Assembly: GCA_007131435.1 (NCBI GenBank)
Contig: SLQM01000157.1
Location: 1 to 8,424, forward strand
Length of the DNA: 8,424 nucleotides
Source: Syntrophomonadaceae bacterium
GTDB taxonomy: Bacteria > Bacillota > Dethiobacteria > DTU022
Direction of reading: 5' to 3'
The notes under the pieces: model-generated
Seen by the model: only the letters and a program-made list of their open reading frames with translations
Told to the model about the DNA's origin: nothing
Databases searched by the model: none
Translations under genes and position numbers: made by a program
Part shown: positions 1 to 7,388 of the stretch, piece after piece
Numbering within the stretch: position 1 is the first letter of the stretch
Layout: the number at the start of each line of letters is the position of its first letter

Positions 1-1556
1 CAGTTTCCTGTATTTACGGCCTGGGATCGCCTGCGGAATATATGGACCAGGTTCTTTCGCTGCGCACTGGAAGCATGATGGGCAGGGATCAGATCATAGG
101 GCGCCTGGTTGATATACACTACCAGCGCAATGAAATCGATTTTCACCGCGGAACCTTCAGGGTAAGGGGAGATGTGTTGGAGATTATCCCGGCATCCTTT
201 TCCGAAGCGGCGCTGCGGATAGAGCTTTTTGGAGATGAAATTGAGAGGATCCGCGAGATTGACCTGGTCAGCGGTAAGGTTACGGGAGAACGCAACCACG
301 TGGCTATCTTTCCGGCTACTCACTATGTAACGGCCCCTGATCAGCTTCAAAGGGCTATAGGCGATATTGAAGCGGAACTTCAGGAGCGGTTAGCCTATTT
401 TAGGAGAGAAAACAAGCTGCTGGAAGCGCAGCGCCTTGAGCAGAGGGTTAATTTTGACCTGGAGATGATGCAGGAAATCGGGTTTTGCAGCGGAATTGAA
501 AATTACTCGCGCCACCTGGACGGCCGCCCGGGAGGAAGCCGCCCGGCAACGCTGCTTGATTATTTCCCAGGAGACATGCTGATGGTCATTGACGAGTCGC
601 ACATCACCATTCCCCAGATCAACGGTATGTACCGCGGGGATTATTCACGGAAAAGCACCCTCGTCGAGCACGGCTTCAGGCTGCCTTCAGCCCTGGATAA
701 CCGGCCCCTGCGTTTTGAAGAATTTGAAAGCCTGGTTGAACAGGCTATTCTGGTATCGGCTACGCCGGGTCCCTGGGAGCTTGAGCACAGCTCACAGGTT
801 GTTGAACAGATCATCAGGCCTACAGGGCTCGTAGACCCGGAAGTGGAAGTTCGTCCGGCAGAAGGCCAGGTAGATGATCTTTACGGGGAAATCAGGGCCA
901 GGGCGGATGCGGGGCAGCGGGTGCTTGTAACAACGATGACCAAGCGCATGGCCGAGGACCTTACCGAGTATTACCGCAATATGGGCTTGAAAGTGCGCTA
1001 CATGCATTCCGACATAGGTGCATTGGAGAGGATGTCCATCATCAGGGGCCTGCGCCTGGGCGAATTCGATGTTTTAATCGGTATAAACCTGCTGCGCGAA
1101 GGGCTTGACCTGCCCGAGGTAACCATGGTGGCTATTCTTGATGCTGACAAGGAGGGCTTTTTAAGATCGGAGCGTTCTTTGATCCAGACTATCGGACGCA
1201 CGGCCCGCAACACGGAAGGCAGGGTAATCATGTATGCAGACCAGGTTACTCCTTCTATGCGCCGGGCTATAGAAGAAACTGACCGCCGCCGCGAAAAACA
1301 GATCGATTTTAACAGGGAACACAGCATTATACCGCAGACGATAGTAAAGCCGATCCGCGCCCTGATTGGCGCAACCATGGTTGCCGAAGAGGAAGAACGC
1401 TATATTGAGGAAGATTTAAAAGAGATGGAAGCCGGGAAAAGGCTGAAATTGATCAAAAAGCTGCGCAGGGAAATGACTGCCGCTTCTAAAGAGCTGGCTT
1501 TCGAAAGAGCAGCTGAACTGCGCGACATGATTTTCGAACTGGAACGAAAAAACTAA
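1..1556 (+). CDS. uvrB: UvrABC excinuclease subunit B, 5'-truncated by the window edge
   Basis: UvrB is the DNA-damage-verifying helicase-like subunit of cytoplasmic nucleotide excision repair; UvrA loads it on the lesion and it then recruits UvrC. The reading frame is open from base 3 and begins with VSCIYGLGSPAEY, the conserved segment near residue 140 of the family, so about 140 N-terminal residues (Walker A and the beta-hairpin) are upstream of the window. About 517 residues are present, giving an expected full length near 655, normal for UvrB. Visible motifs: DESH (591-602), SATP (756-767), motif V around IGINLLREGLDLPE (about 1080-1121), motif VI QTIGRTARN (1185-1211), and a C-terminal UVR domain (about 1443-1550, FERAAELRD) that contacts UvrC. 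The C-terminus is intact and ends in TAA. The ATG at 42 is internal, not the start. Gene order uvrB-uvrA-uvrC supports the call. Identity is essentially certain; any SOS operator would lie upstream and cannot be seen. Confidence 0.98.
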   Translation, partial: VSCIYGLGSPAEYMDQVLSLRTGSMMGRDQIIGRLVDIHYQRNEIDFHRGTFRVRGDVLEIIPASFSEAALRIELFGDEIERIREIDLVSGKVTGERNHVAIFPATHYVTAPDQLQRAIGDIEAELQERLAYFRRENKLLEAQRLEQRVNFDLEMMQEIGFCSGIENYSRHLDGRPGGSRPATLLDYFPGDMLMVIDESHITIPQINGMYRGDYSRKSTLVEHGFRLPSALDNRPLRFEEFESLVEQAILVSATPGPWELEHSSQVVEQIIRPTGLVDPEVEVRPAEGQVDDLYGEIRARADAGQRVLVTTMTKRMAEDLTEYYRNMGLKVRYMHSDIGALERMSIIRGLRLGEFDVLIGINLLREGLDLPEVTMVAILDADKEGFLRSERSLIQTIGRTARNTEGRVIMYADQVTPSMRRAIEETDRRREKQIDFNREHSIIPQTIVKPIRALIGATMVAEEEERYIEEDLKEMEAGKRLKLIKKLRREMTAASKELAFERAAELRDMIFELERKN

Positions 1557-1570
1557 CCAAAAACCTCGAC

Positions 1571-1699
1571 CCTGAATCGGGGAAACCTGAAATGGGGACG
1601 AACCTGAAACGGGAACGGTCTTTATTTCAGGCTGCGCAGCGAAAATAAATATTTACCAGCTTGATTACCTCAAAAAAAGGTGGCCCCTTTTCAGGTTTT
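1571..1699. repeat. Composite direct and inverted CCTGAAA repeats in the uvrB-uvrA gap
   Basis: The 188-base gap between uvrB and uvrA has no credible ORF. It holds three degenerate head-to-tail copies of a 15-17 base unit starting CCTGAA (1571-1585, 1586-1602, 1603-1619), plus two copies of the reverse complement TTTCAGG (1625-1631 and 1689-1695). The second unit, AAACCTGAAATGGGG (1583-1597), pairs with 1684-1698 at 14 of 15 positions. The third unit pairs with the nearby TTTCAGG at 1625-1631 (7 of 7). Between them is a perfect 10-base palindrome GCTGCGCAGC (1631-1640), flanked by TTTATTTC and GAAAATAAA. This could be a REP-like palindromic element, a remnant of a mobile element, or an RNA leader. 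The repeats are seen directly; any function is inference. Confidence 0.6.
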
Positions 1700-1726
1700 T
1701 GCTGCAGCTTTGAGGTCGCTGGTAAA
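1652..1726 (+). repeat. Inverted repeat ending just before the uvrA ribosome binding site
   Basis: TTTACCAGC (1652-1660) is the exact reverse complement of GCTGGTAAA (1718-1726), and ACCTCAAA (1667-1674) is the exact reverse complement of TTTGAGGT (1709-1716). Together they form a 17-pair stem with an asymmetric internal loop (6 bases against 1) and a 34-base apical region that includes a second perfect palindrome, GCTGCAGC (1701-1708). The 3' arm ends four bases before the GGAG of uvrA. The stem interleaves with the longer pairing 1583-1597/1684-1698, so the two cannot form in a simple nested fold. A role in uvrA expression is possible but inferred; it may equally be part of the repeat element. 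Confidence 0.5.
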
Positions 1727-1730
1727 AAGT

Positions 1731-1734
1731 GGAG
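1731..1734 (+). promoter_or_regulatory. Ribosome binding site of uvrA (decides a TTG start)
   Basis: GGAG, within GGAGTGAT, lies 10 bases before the TTG at 1745. No ATG or GTG in frame nearby gives a better placed start, and the protein from this TTG begins directly with the conserved UvrA N-terminus (ISGAREHNLKNI). Confidence 0.7.
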
Positions 1735-1744
1735 TGATAATTAG

Positions 1745-4558
1745 TTGAAAGACGAAATCATTATTAGTGGAGCCAGGGAGCATAACCTTAAAAACATCAG
1801 TTTGTCCCTGCCCCGCAATCAGCTGATAGTATTTACCGGGTTGAGCGGTTCCGGGAAATCTTCCCTGGCTTTTGATACCATATACGCTGAAGGTCAGAGG
1901 CGCTACGTGGAGTCGCTTTCGGCTTATGCCCGCCAGTTCCTGGGCCAGATGGATAAACCTGACCTGGATCAGATTGAAGGCTTATCGCCTGCCATATCGA
2001 TCGACCAGAAGACCGCCTCACGCAACCCGCGCTCAACGGTGGGCACGGTAACCGAAATTTATGATTATATCCGTCTTCTTTACGCCCGGATCGGCAACCC
2101 GCATTGCCCAACCTGCGAAAAGGAGATCAGCCAGCAGACGATTCAGCAGATGGTTGACCAGATCATAACCCTGCCACCCGAGACCAGGATCCAGGTAATG
2201 GCTCCCCTGGTGCGCAGCCGGAAGGGAGAGTATTCAAAGCTCTTTGAAGAATTGCGCCGCAAGGGCTATGTCAGGGTGCGGGTTGACGGCGAGGTGCGGG
2301 AGCTGGAAGAAGACATAACCCTTGATAAGCAGAAGAAACATGATATTGAGGTAATTGTAGATCGCCTGGTGATCAGGGAGGGTATCCAGGCCCGCCTTGC
2401 CGATTCACTGGAAACTTCCCTTAAGCTGAGTGAAGGCCTGGTGTTGATTGAAGAAGTGGGCGGTTCGGAGCTGCTGTTCAGTGAGAATTTTGCCTGCGCC
2501 GAGTGCGGTTTTAGTTTTGAAGAGATCAGTCCCCGAATATTTTCCTTCAACAGCCCTTATGGAGCCTGTCCCGATTGCAGTGGGCTCGGAACCAGGGCCG
2601 AATTTTCTGCCGACCTGGTTATTCCTTATCCTGAACTGTCAATCTGTGAAGGTGCAATTCATCCCTGGTCCGGCCAAAACTATTACCAGCAGTTTTTGGA
2701 AGCGGCTGCAAAAGAATGGGGCGCAGATCTTGAACTTCCCTTCAAGGATCTTGATCCTATTTTAAAAGATAAAATACTTTACGGGTCTCCTGAAAAGATC
2801 CCTTTCCGCTACGTTAATATGTTCAGGCGGGTTCGCCATTACCGCAAGAAATTTCCCGGTGTTTTAAAGCTGCTTGAAAAGCGCTACGCGTCATCCACTT
2901 CTGAAGATGTACGGGCTGAACTGGAGAGGTACATGCAGGTTAAGCCCTGCCCTACATGCAAAGGAAGCCGCCTGAAGCCTTCCAGCCTGGCAGTATTACT
3001 GGGAGGGCTAAATATTTCCCGGGTGTCAGCCATGACCGTAGAACAGGCAGCCCTGCATTTTGAAGGTTTAAAGCTGAACGACCGTGAGCAGCATATTGCC
3101 CGCCAGGTTTTAAAGGAAATCAGTGAACGGCTGCATTTTTTGCGCAACGTGGGTCTTCAGTACCTGACCCTTGACCGGGCTGCGGCAACCCTTTCCGGTG
3201 GTGAAGCCCAGCGAATCAGGCTCGCCACCCAGATCGGCTCAGGATTGACCGGGGTGATCTATATCCTGGATGAACCGAGCATCGGCCTGCACCAGCGCGA
3301 TAATGCCCGTCTCATTTCCACCCTGAAGGCGCTGCGCGACCTCGGTAATACAGTCCTGGTAGTTGAGCACGATGAGGAAACCATTCGCAGCGCAGATCAC
3401 ATTGTTGATATCGGCCCGGGTGCCGGATCGGGGGGCGGGGAAATAGTTGCCCAGGGGAAACTTGAAGATATAATAAACGCTGCAAGTTCTGTGACAGGCG
3501 ATTACCTGGCCGGCAGGAAAACGGTTGCTGTTCCGGAAAAACGCCGCCCGGCCAATGATCGCTGGCTGCGGGTGCTGGGGGCAAAAGAACATAACCTCAA
3601 AAATATTGATGTAGGATTTCCACTTGGCCTGTTGATCTGCGTAGCAGGAGTTTCGGGTTCCGGGAAAAGCACGCTGGTTAATGAAATCCTGGCGCGAAGC
3701 CTTTCCCGCAAGCTTCACCGCTCCCGGGAACAGGCTGGAGAACACAGGGGGCTTGAAGGCGTCGAGCACCTGGATAAAGTTATATTAATTGACCAGTCGC
3801 CTATCGGCCGCACTCCGCGTTCAAATGCGGCAACTTATACAGGGCTGTTTGACGGTATTCGCGAAATCTTTTCTAAGACCCCTGAATCGCGCCGCCGGGG
3901 TTACCGGCCCGGCCGTTTCAGTTTTAATGTTAAGGGTGGAAGATGCGAAGCATGCCGTGGTGATGGAATCCTGAGAATTGAAATGCACTTCCTGCCCGAT
4001 GTTTACGTTCCCTGCGAGGTCTGCCGGGGCAAACGTTATAACCGGGAAACCCTGGAAGTCCGCTACAAGGAGAAAAATATTGCCGACGTGTTGGCTATGA
4101 ATGTTGAAGAAGCTCTTCAGTTTTTCTCTGCCATCCCCAAGGTGCAGCGTAAACTTCAACTGCTATATGATGTTGGGCTTGGTTATATTCAGCTGGGGCA
4201 GCCTGCTACTACCCTTTCAGGCGGAGAAGCGCAGCGGGTTAAACTGGCTACCGAACTTTCCAGGCGCAGCAATGGACGAAGCCTTTATATTTTAGATGAG
4301 CCAACGACTGGGCTGCACCTGGATGACATCAGTAAACTGCTTTTAATCCTGGAGCGGCTGGTGGAGAGCGGTAATACAGTTGTGGTTATTGAACATAACC
4401 TGGAGGTTCTTAAACGGGCTGACTACCTAATTGACCTCGGTCCGGAAGGAGGGGACGGCGGTGGAGAAGTTGTAACTGCCGGGACCCCGGAGGAGGTTTC
4501 TCTCTGCCCTGAATCTTATACCGGCGGGTGGCTGAAAAAAGTGCTAATTACTGGTTAG
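1745..4558 (+). CDS. uvrA: UvrABC excinuclease subunit A (UvrA ATPase)
   Basis: UvrA is the damage-sensing ABC-type ATPase of nucleotide excision repair; the dimer scans DNA and hands lesions to UvrB. The 937-residue product is full length for the family. Two ABC modules are intact. Module I has Walker A GLSGSGKS (32-39), signature LSGGEAQR (483-490) and Walker B YILDEPSIGLH (from about 506). Module II has Walker A GVSGSGKS (635-642), signature LSGGEAQR (824-831) and Walker B YILDEPTTGLH (from 848). Three zinc-binding cysteine sets are complete: C251/C254 with C275/C278; C734/C737 with C757/C760; and C121/C124 with C402/C405. The UvrB-binding and insertion domains lie between the first Walker A and signature I. 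The start is TTG, supported by GGAG 10 bases upstream. It follows uvrB after a 188-base repeat-rich gap and precedes uvrC by 73 bases. No UvrA2-type deletion is seen, so this is the canonical housekeeping form. Confidence 0.99.
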   Translation: MKDEIIISGAREHNLKNISLSLPRNQLIVFTGLSGSGKSSLAFDTIYAEGQRRYVESLSAYARQFLGQMDKPDLDQIEGLSPAISIDQKTASRNPRSTVGTVTEIYDYIRLLYARIGNPHCPTCEKEISQQTIQQMVDQIITLPPETRIQVMAPLVRSRKGEYSKLFEELRRKGYVRVRVDGEVRELEEDITLDKQKKHDIEVIVDRLVIREGIQARLADSLETSLKLSEGLVLIEEVGGSELLFSENFACAECGFSFEEISPRIFSFNSPYGACPDCSGLGTRAEFSADLVIPYPELSICEGAIHPWSGQNYYQQFLEAAAKEWGADLELPFKDLDPILKDKILYGSPEKIPFRYVNMFRRVRHYRKKFPGVLKLLEKRYASSTSEDVRAELERYMQVKPCPTCKGSRLKPSSLAVLLGGLNISRVSAMTVEQAALHFEGLKLNDREQHIARQVLKEISERLHFLRNVGLQYLTLDRAAATLSGGEAQRIRLATQIGSGLTGVIYILDEPSIGLHQRDNARLISTLKALRDLGNTVLVVEHDEETIRSADHIVDIGPGAGSGGGEIVAQGKLEDIINAASSVTGDYLAGRKTVAVPEKRRPANDRWLRVLGAKEHNLKNIDVGFPLGLLICVAGVSGSGKSTLVNEILARSLSRKLHRSREQAGEHRGLEGVEHLDKVILIDQSPIGRTPRSNAATYTGLFDGIREIFSKTPESRRRGYRPGRFSFNVKGGRCEACRGDGILRIEMHFLPDVYVPCEVCRGKRYNRETLEVRYKEKNIADVLAMNVEEALQFFSAIPKVQRKLQLLYDVGLGYIQLGQPATTLSGGEAQRVKLATELSRRSNGRSLYILDEPTTGLHLDDISKLLLILERLVESGNTVVVIEHNLEVLKRADYLIDLGPEGGDGGGEVVTAGTPEEVSLCPESYTGGWLKKVLITG

Positions 4559-4618
4559 TCATATACAGCCCGACAATATAACCTGGCCGGCAAAACCAGG
4601 AGCACATTTAAATAAACC

Positions 4619-4624
4619 GGAGGT
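4619..4624 (+). promoter_or_regulatory. Ribosome binding site of uvrC (decides a TTG start)
   Basis: A full GGAGGT sits seven bases before TTG at 4632, ideal spacing. This fixes the start of uvrC at the TTG, directly followed by the expected N-terminal LDELKKK-FPDLPGVY sequence. Confidence 0.85.
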
Positions 4625-4631
4625 AGAACCT

Positions 4632-6488
4632 TTGCTTGATGAACTGAAAAAAAAGGTAAGCCGATTTCCGGATTTGCCCGGTGTTTACCTGCTGAAAGAT
4701 AAAAACGACCGGGTTATCTATGTCGGAAAGGCTGTCTCAATTCGCCAGCGGGTCCGGTCCTACCTTACTGAAAATATTAATACAGCCCTTTCTCCGCGGC
4801 TCAGGTCGCTGCAATCCAGGCTGGCCGACATTGATTACATCGTTACCGATAATGAAGTTGAAGCGCTAATCCTGGAATGCAGCCTGATCAAGGAATACCG
4901 GCCACGCTATAATGTAAACCTGAAAGATGACAAGGACTTTCCGTACCTTATCCTGACAGCCGACCTCTACCCGCGCCTGGAACTTTTGCGCCTTTCACAG
5001 AAAGGCGGGAAAAGGCTGCGCTACAAGCTGCATCCTGACAGGGAAGAGGTCCGTTTCGGGCCATACACCGATGTTGGCGCAGTAAAGGAAACCATGCGCC
5101 TGCTGAACTCAATTTTCCCCCTGCGCCGCTGCCGGCAGCCGCTGGACGGATCGCCAACCGGGGAAAGGCCATGTCTCAATTACCAGATGAAGCGCTGCCT
5201 TGCTCCCTGCCTTGGCAGTGAAGAGGTGGCGCCTGAAGAATATGAAAAGCTGGTCAGCCAGGTTGTCCTGTTCCTTCGTGGCCGTTATGGAGAGCTGGAA
5301 GAGAGGCTGCGCCGGGACATGGAAAGAGCAGCAAGTGAAGAGATGTTTGAAACAGCGGCAGCCATGCGCGATCGCCTGCAATCCCTGCAGAGGGTGGCCG
5401 GCCAACAGCAAAAAATGCTTGATCTTGCCAGTAATGTAAATCGTGATGTCCTGGCCCTGGACCGCTTTAACAGCCATGCTGCGGTGCAGCTGTTTCAAAT
5501 CAGGGATGGTAAATTGCTGAGACAGAGCCATTTTCCCCTTCTAGGGGCAGATGATGTTGAAGATGCAGAGGTAATGGCCTCGTTCATTAAAAACTACTAC
5601 AACCGCCAGGAAGATCTGCCACCAGAGATTGTCATTTCCACTTTACCATCTGAAGACGAACTGTTAACTAAATGGCTGCAGGCCAGGGCCGGGCGAAAAG
5701 TTAAACTGCGCTGCCCCAGGCGCGGCTCACTAAAAAAACTTGTCGACCTTGCCCAGCGCAACTGTCTCCTGCGCCTGCAGGACGATGATGAGCAGCGCAG
5801 GCGCAGCAGCGAAGAGCCGCTAAGAGAGCTGGCGCAGTTATTGAACCTTGCGGAAGGGCCACAGCGTATTGAAGGATATGATGTCTCGCACCTGCAGGGG
5901 ACTGAAACAGTGGGGGCCATGGTTGTCTTTGTCAGCGGCGAGCCCAGCAGGCAGGATTACCGGCGCTTCAATATCAGGAGCGCTGCTAAAAGTGATGACT
6001 ATGCTGCCCTGCAGGAGGTTCTTGTAAGAAGGGCGGCCCAGAAAGGATGGCCGAGGCCTGACATGATCCTCATTGACGGGGGCAGGGGACAGCTGAACGC
6101 GGCTATCGAAGCGCTGCACGGTACCCCTTTGCAGCAGGTTCCCCTGCTTGCCCTGGCCAAGAACCCGGATCACGTATTTATCGCCGGAGCGGCGCAGGCG
6201 CTGAGGCCTGCAGCAAATGACAACATGCTCAGGCTTTTGCAGCGGATTCGTGACGAAGTTCACCGTTTTGCAGTCAGCGGTCACCGCAGCAGAAGGGGTA
6301 AAAGTTATACAAGGTCGCGCCTGGAAACAATACCGGGAATTGGGCCGGCAAAGAGAAAAGCCCTGCTTGCCCAATTTGGCAGCATTGACCAGATCAGGGA
6401 AGCTGACCCGGAATCCCTGGTTAAAGTTAAAGGGATTACAGCTGCACTTGCAGCATCGATTATTGATGAATTGAAAGCGGACCGGTAA
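4632..6488 (+). CDS. uvrC: UvrABC excinuclease subunit C (dual-incision nuclease)
   Basis: UvrC cuts the damaged strand on both sides of a UvrB-marked lesion. The 618-residue product is complete. An N-terminal GIY-YIG nuclease (about 15-95) makes the 3' cut and keeps Y19, Y30, K33, R40, E77 and N94. Four cysteines, C167, C181, C189 and C193, match the spacing style of the iron-sulfur cluster ligands described in UvrC. A UVR domain (about 220-255, FETAAAMRDRL) binds UvrB. The RNase H-like domain for the 5' cut carries D417 (GYDVSHLQG), D482 (LIDGGRGQL) and H544 (EVHRF), the expected D-D-H triad. Tandem helix-hairpin-helix motifs end the protein (PGIGPAKRKAL, VKGITAALA). Between the nuclease and the cysteines, residues about 124-141 form a basic stretch that appears longer than usual, and the common YFGPY reads RFGPY. 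The TTG start is set by GGAGGT. It is probably co-transcribed with uvrA. Confidence 0.98.
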   Translation: MLDELKKKVSRFPDLPGVYLLKDKNDRVIYVGKAVSIRQRVRSYLTENINTALSPRLRSLQSRLADIDYIVTDNEVEALILECSLIKEYRPRYNVNLKDDKDFPYLILTADLYPRLELLRLSQKGGKRLRYKLHPDREEVRFGPYTDVGAVKETMRLLNSIFPLRRCRQPLDGSPTGERPCLNYQMKRCLAPCLGSEEVAPEEYEKLVSQVVLFLRGRYGELEERLRRDMERAASEEMFETAAAMRDRLQSLQRVAGQQQKMLDLASNVNRDVLALDRFNSHAAVQLFQIRDGKLLRQSHFPLLGADDVEDAEVMASFIKNYYNRQEDLPPEIVISTLPSEDELLTKWLQARAGRKVKLRCPRRGSLKKLVDLAQRNCLLRLQDDDEQRRRSSEEPLRELAQLLNLAEGPQRIEGYDVSHLQGTETVGAMVVFVSGEPSRQDYRRFNIRSAAKSDDYAALQEVLVRRAAQKGWPRPDMILIDGGRGQLNAAIEALHGTPLQQVPLLALAKNPDHVFIAGAAQALRPAANDNMLRLLQRIRDEVHRFAVSGHRSRRGKSYTRSRLETIPGIGPAKRKALLAQFGSIDQIREADPESLVKVKGITAALAASIIDELKADR

Positions 6489-6503
6489 GCCCGGTTTTGC
6501 TTT
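6474..6503 (+). terminator. Weak terminator-like hairpin spanning the uvrC stop
   Basis: AAAGCGGACCGG (6474-6485) can pair with CCGGTTTTGCTTT (6491-6503): five Watson-Crick pairs next to the loop, two G-U pairs, one bulged T, then five more pairs. The loop TAAGC contains the uvrC stop codon. The 3' arm is T-rich (TTTTGCTTT) but there is no clean downstream T-run, so strong termination is doubtful; it may only attenuate read-through into the next gene. Confidence 0.3.
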
Positions 6504-6504
6504 A

Positions 6505-6513
6505 TGCTATACT
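6505..6513 (+). promoter_or_regulatory. Possible extended -10 promoter before the HAD gene
   Basis: TGCTATACT matches the extended -10 pattern TGnTATAAT at all but one position. No -35 hexamer is visible at 16-18 bases upstream (GTAAGC region). Transcription from here would begin close to the ribosome binding site at 6520, giving a very short leader of about 12 bases, which weakens the case. It would separate the HAD-rapZ-whiA group from uvrABC transcription. Confidence 0.22.
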
Positions 6514-6519
6514 ATATGC

Positions 6520-6526
6520 GAGGTGA
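6520..6526 (+). promoter_or_regulatory. Ribosome binding site of the HAD gene (decides a TTG start)
   Basis: GAGGTGA lies five bases before TTG at 6532. The earlier in-frame GTG at 6523 falls inside this site and so is unlikely to be the start; using the TTG also places the catalytic aspartate at residue 9, typical of the family. Confidence 0.7.
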
Positions 6527-6531
6527 TTTTA

Positions 6532-7344
6532 TTGCGCTACAAGATGATAGCAACAGATCTTGACGATACGCTGCTTGATGAGCATTCTAATATTTCGGCC
6601 AGGAACCGCGAAGCAATCCTGGCTGCCGTGGAAAAAGGGGTAATATTTGTTATCGCCACCGGTCGCATGTTTAAAACCAGTGTCGGCTACCTTGAAGATA
6701 TCGGCATTGATGGAGACAGCCATATCATTAACTATCATGGAGCCCTGCTGAAGAGGGCTAAAAGCGGTGAAATACTGCTGCACCGCCCGCTTAACAACAG
6801 CGTGGCCATAGAAATAGCCGAAGAGGCAAAAAAGCAGGATTGTCATGTCAGCCTTTTCATTGATGACAACCTCTATATCAGCGGAGAAAACGAGTATTCT
6901 AAATATTACCAGTCACTGGCCAAGATTGAACTTGAGGAGGTTGGTGATCTGGGTCGGTATTTAAGTAAGACAAAATCTGATCCAAGTAAGATGAGTATAA
7001 TCAGGTGGGACGGAAAGCTTGATGATGTCGAAGCAGGCTTGAAAGAAAACTTTGGGCATAGACTGTCTATTTTGCAATCAAGACCCTACTTTCTTGAAAT
7101 CACTGACAGGCTGGCAACCAAGGGCCAGACCCTCGGCTGGCTTGCGGAGCGCAAAGGAATCAAGCCAGAAGAAATTATTGCCTTCGGTGACGGTCACAAC
7201 GATCTAGACATGCTGATATTTGCAGGCCTTGGTGTTGCCGTGGCCAATGCCCGGCCTGAACTGCTTGAAGCCGCAGACCTGGTTACCTCTTCAAACACTG
7301 AAGATGGCGTGGCGGAAGTTATAGAAAAATATATACTTTCTTAG
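6532..7344 (+). CDS. Cof-type HAD-superfamily phosphatase, substrate unknown
   Basis: This is a cytoplasmic Mg-dependent phosphohydrolase of the Cof/YidA-like HAD branch; members dephosphorylate sugar phosphates, flavin or nucleotide intermediates, and sequence alone does not give the substrate. The product is 270 residues, the normal size. Motif I is DLDDTLL with nucleophile D9 and acid/base D11; motif II is IATGR with T43; motif III lysine is K197 (LATKGQTLGWL); motif IV is GDGHND with D220 and D224. The section between motifs II and III (about 83-190) corresponds to the C2-type cap that selects substrate. The start is TTG 6532, because the alternative GTG 6523 overlaps the ribosome binding site. 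It lies 43 bases after uvrC and 44 before rapZ. The cap-coding stretch around 6960-7080 looks more AT-rich than the flanking genes, which may reflect relaxed constraint on the cap. The family is sure, the role is not. Confidence 0.93.
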   Translation: MRYKMIATDLDDTLLDEHSNISARNREAILAAVEKGVIFVIATGRMFKTSVGYLEDIGIDGDSHIINYHGALLKRAKSGEILLHRPLNNSVAIEIAEEAKKQDCHVSLFIDDNLYISGENEYSKYYQSLAKIELEEVGDLGRYLSKTKSDPSKMSIIRWDGKLDDVEAGLKENFGHRLSILQSRPYFLEITDRLATKGQTLGWLAERKGIKPEEIIAFGDGHNDLDMLIFAGLGVAVANARPELLEAADLVTSSNTEDGVAEVIEKYILS

Positions 7345-7377
7345 CTGGAATCTCCGTAACTAATTAACTGAAATGGT

Positions 7378-7383
7378 GGAGGT
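7378..7383 (+). promoter_or_regulatory. Ribosome binding site of rapZ
   Basis: GGAGGT lies five bases before the ATG at 7389 and eight before a second ATG at 7392. Both are plausible starts differing by one methionine; spacing slightly favours the second. Confidence 0.75.
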
Positions 7384-7388
7384 TTGAT

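Noticed and set aside
1557..1744. LexA/DinR SOS box upstream of uvrA
   Set aside because: The Firmicutes box needs GAAC-N4-GTTC; GAAC occurs at 1600-1603 and near 1613 but no GTTC is at the right spacing. An operator for the cluster, if present, would be upstream of uvrB, outside the window.
3239..3769. Antisense 176-codon open frame on the minus strand within uvrA
   Set aside because: It overlaps the conserved ABC motifs of uvrA, has no recognisable domain, and is a by-product of the coding bias of uvrA. The same applies to the other minus-strand open frames.
4582..4600. CCTGG/CCAGG hairpin in the uvrA-uvrC gap
   Set aside because: Only five pairs with a nine-base loop and no following T-run, so it does not make a terminator.
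5740..5830. Acidic/basic low-complexity stretch in UvrC as a possible repeat or frameshift
   Set aside because: It is a short charged linker before the RNase H-like domain; the frame continues without a break and the catalytic motifs follow normally.
6523..6525. GTG start for the HAD gene
   Set aside because: It lies within the GAGGTGA ribosome binding site; TTG at 6532 is correctly spaced and gives the usual N-terminal length.
7332..7337. TATACT as a -10 box for rapZ
   Set aside because: No -35 hexamer at suitable spacing, and it lies inside the last codons of the HAD gene in an AT-rich run.
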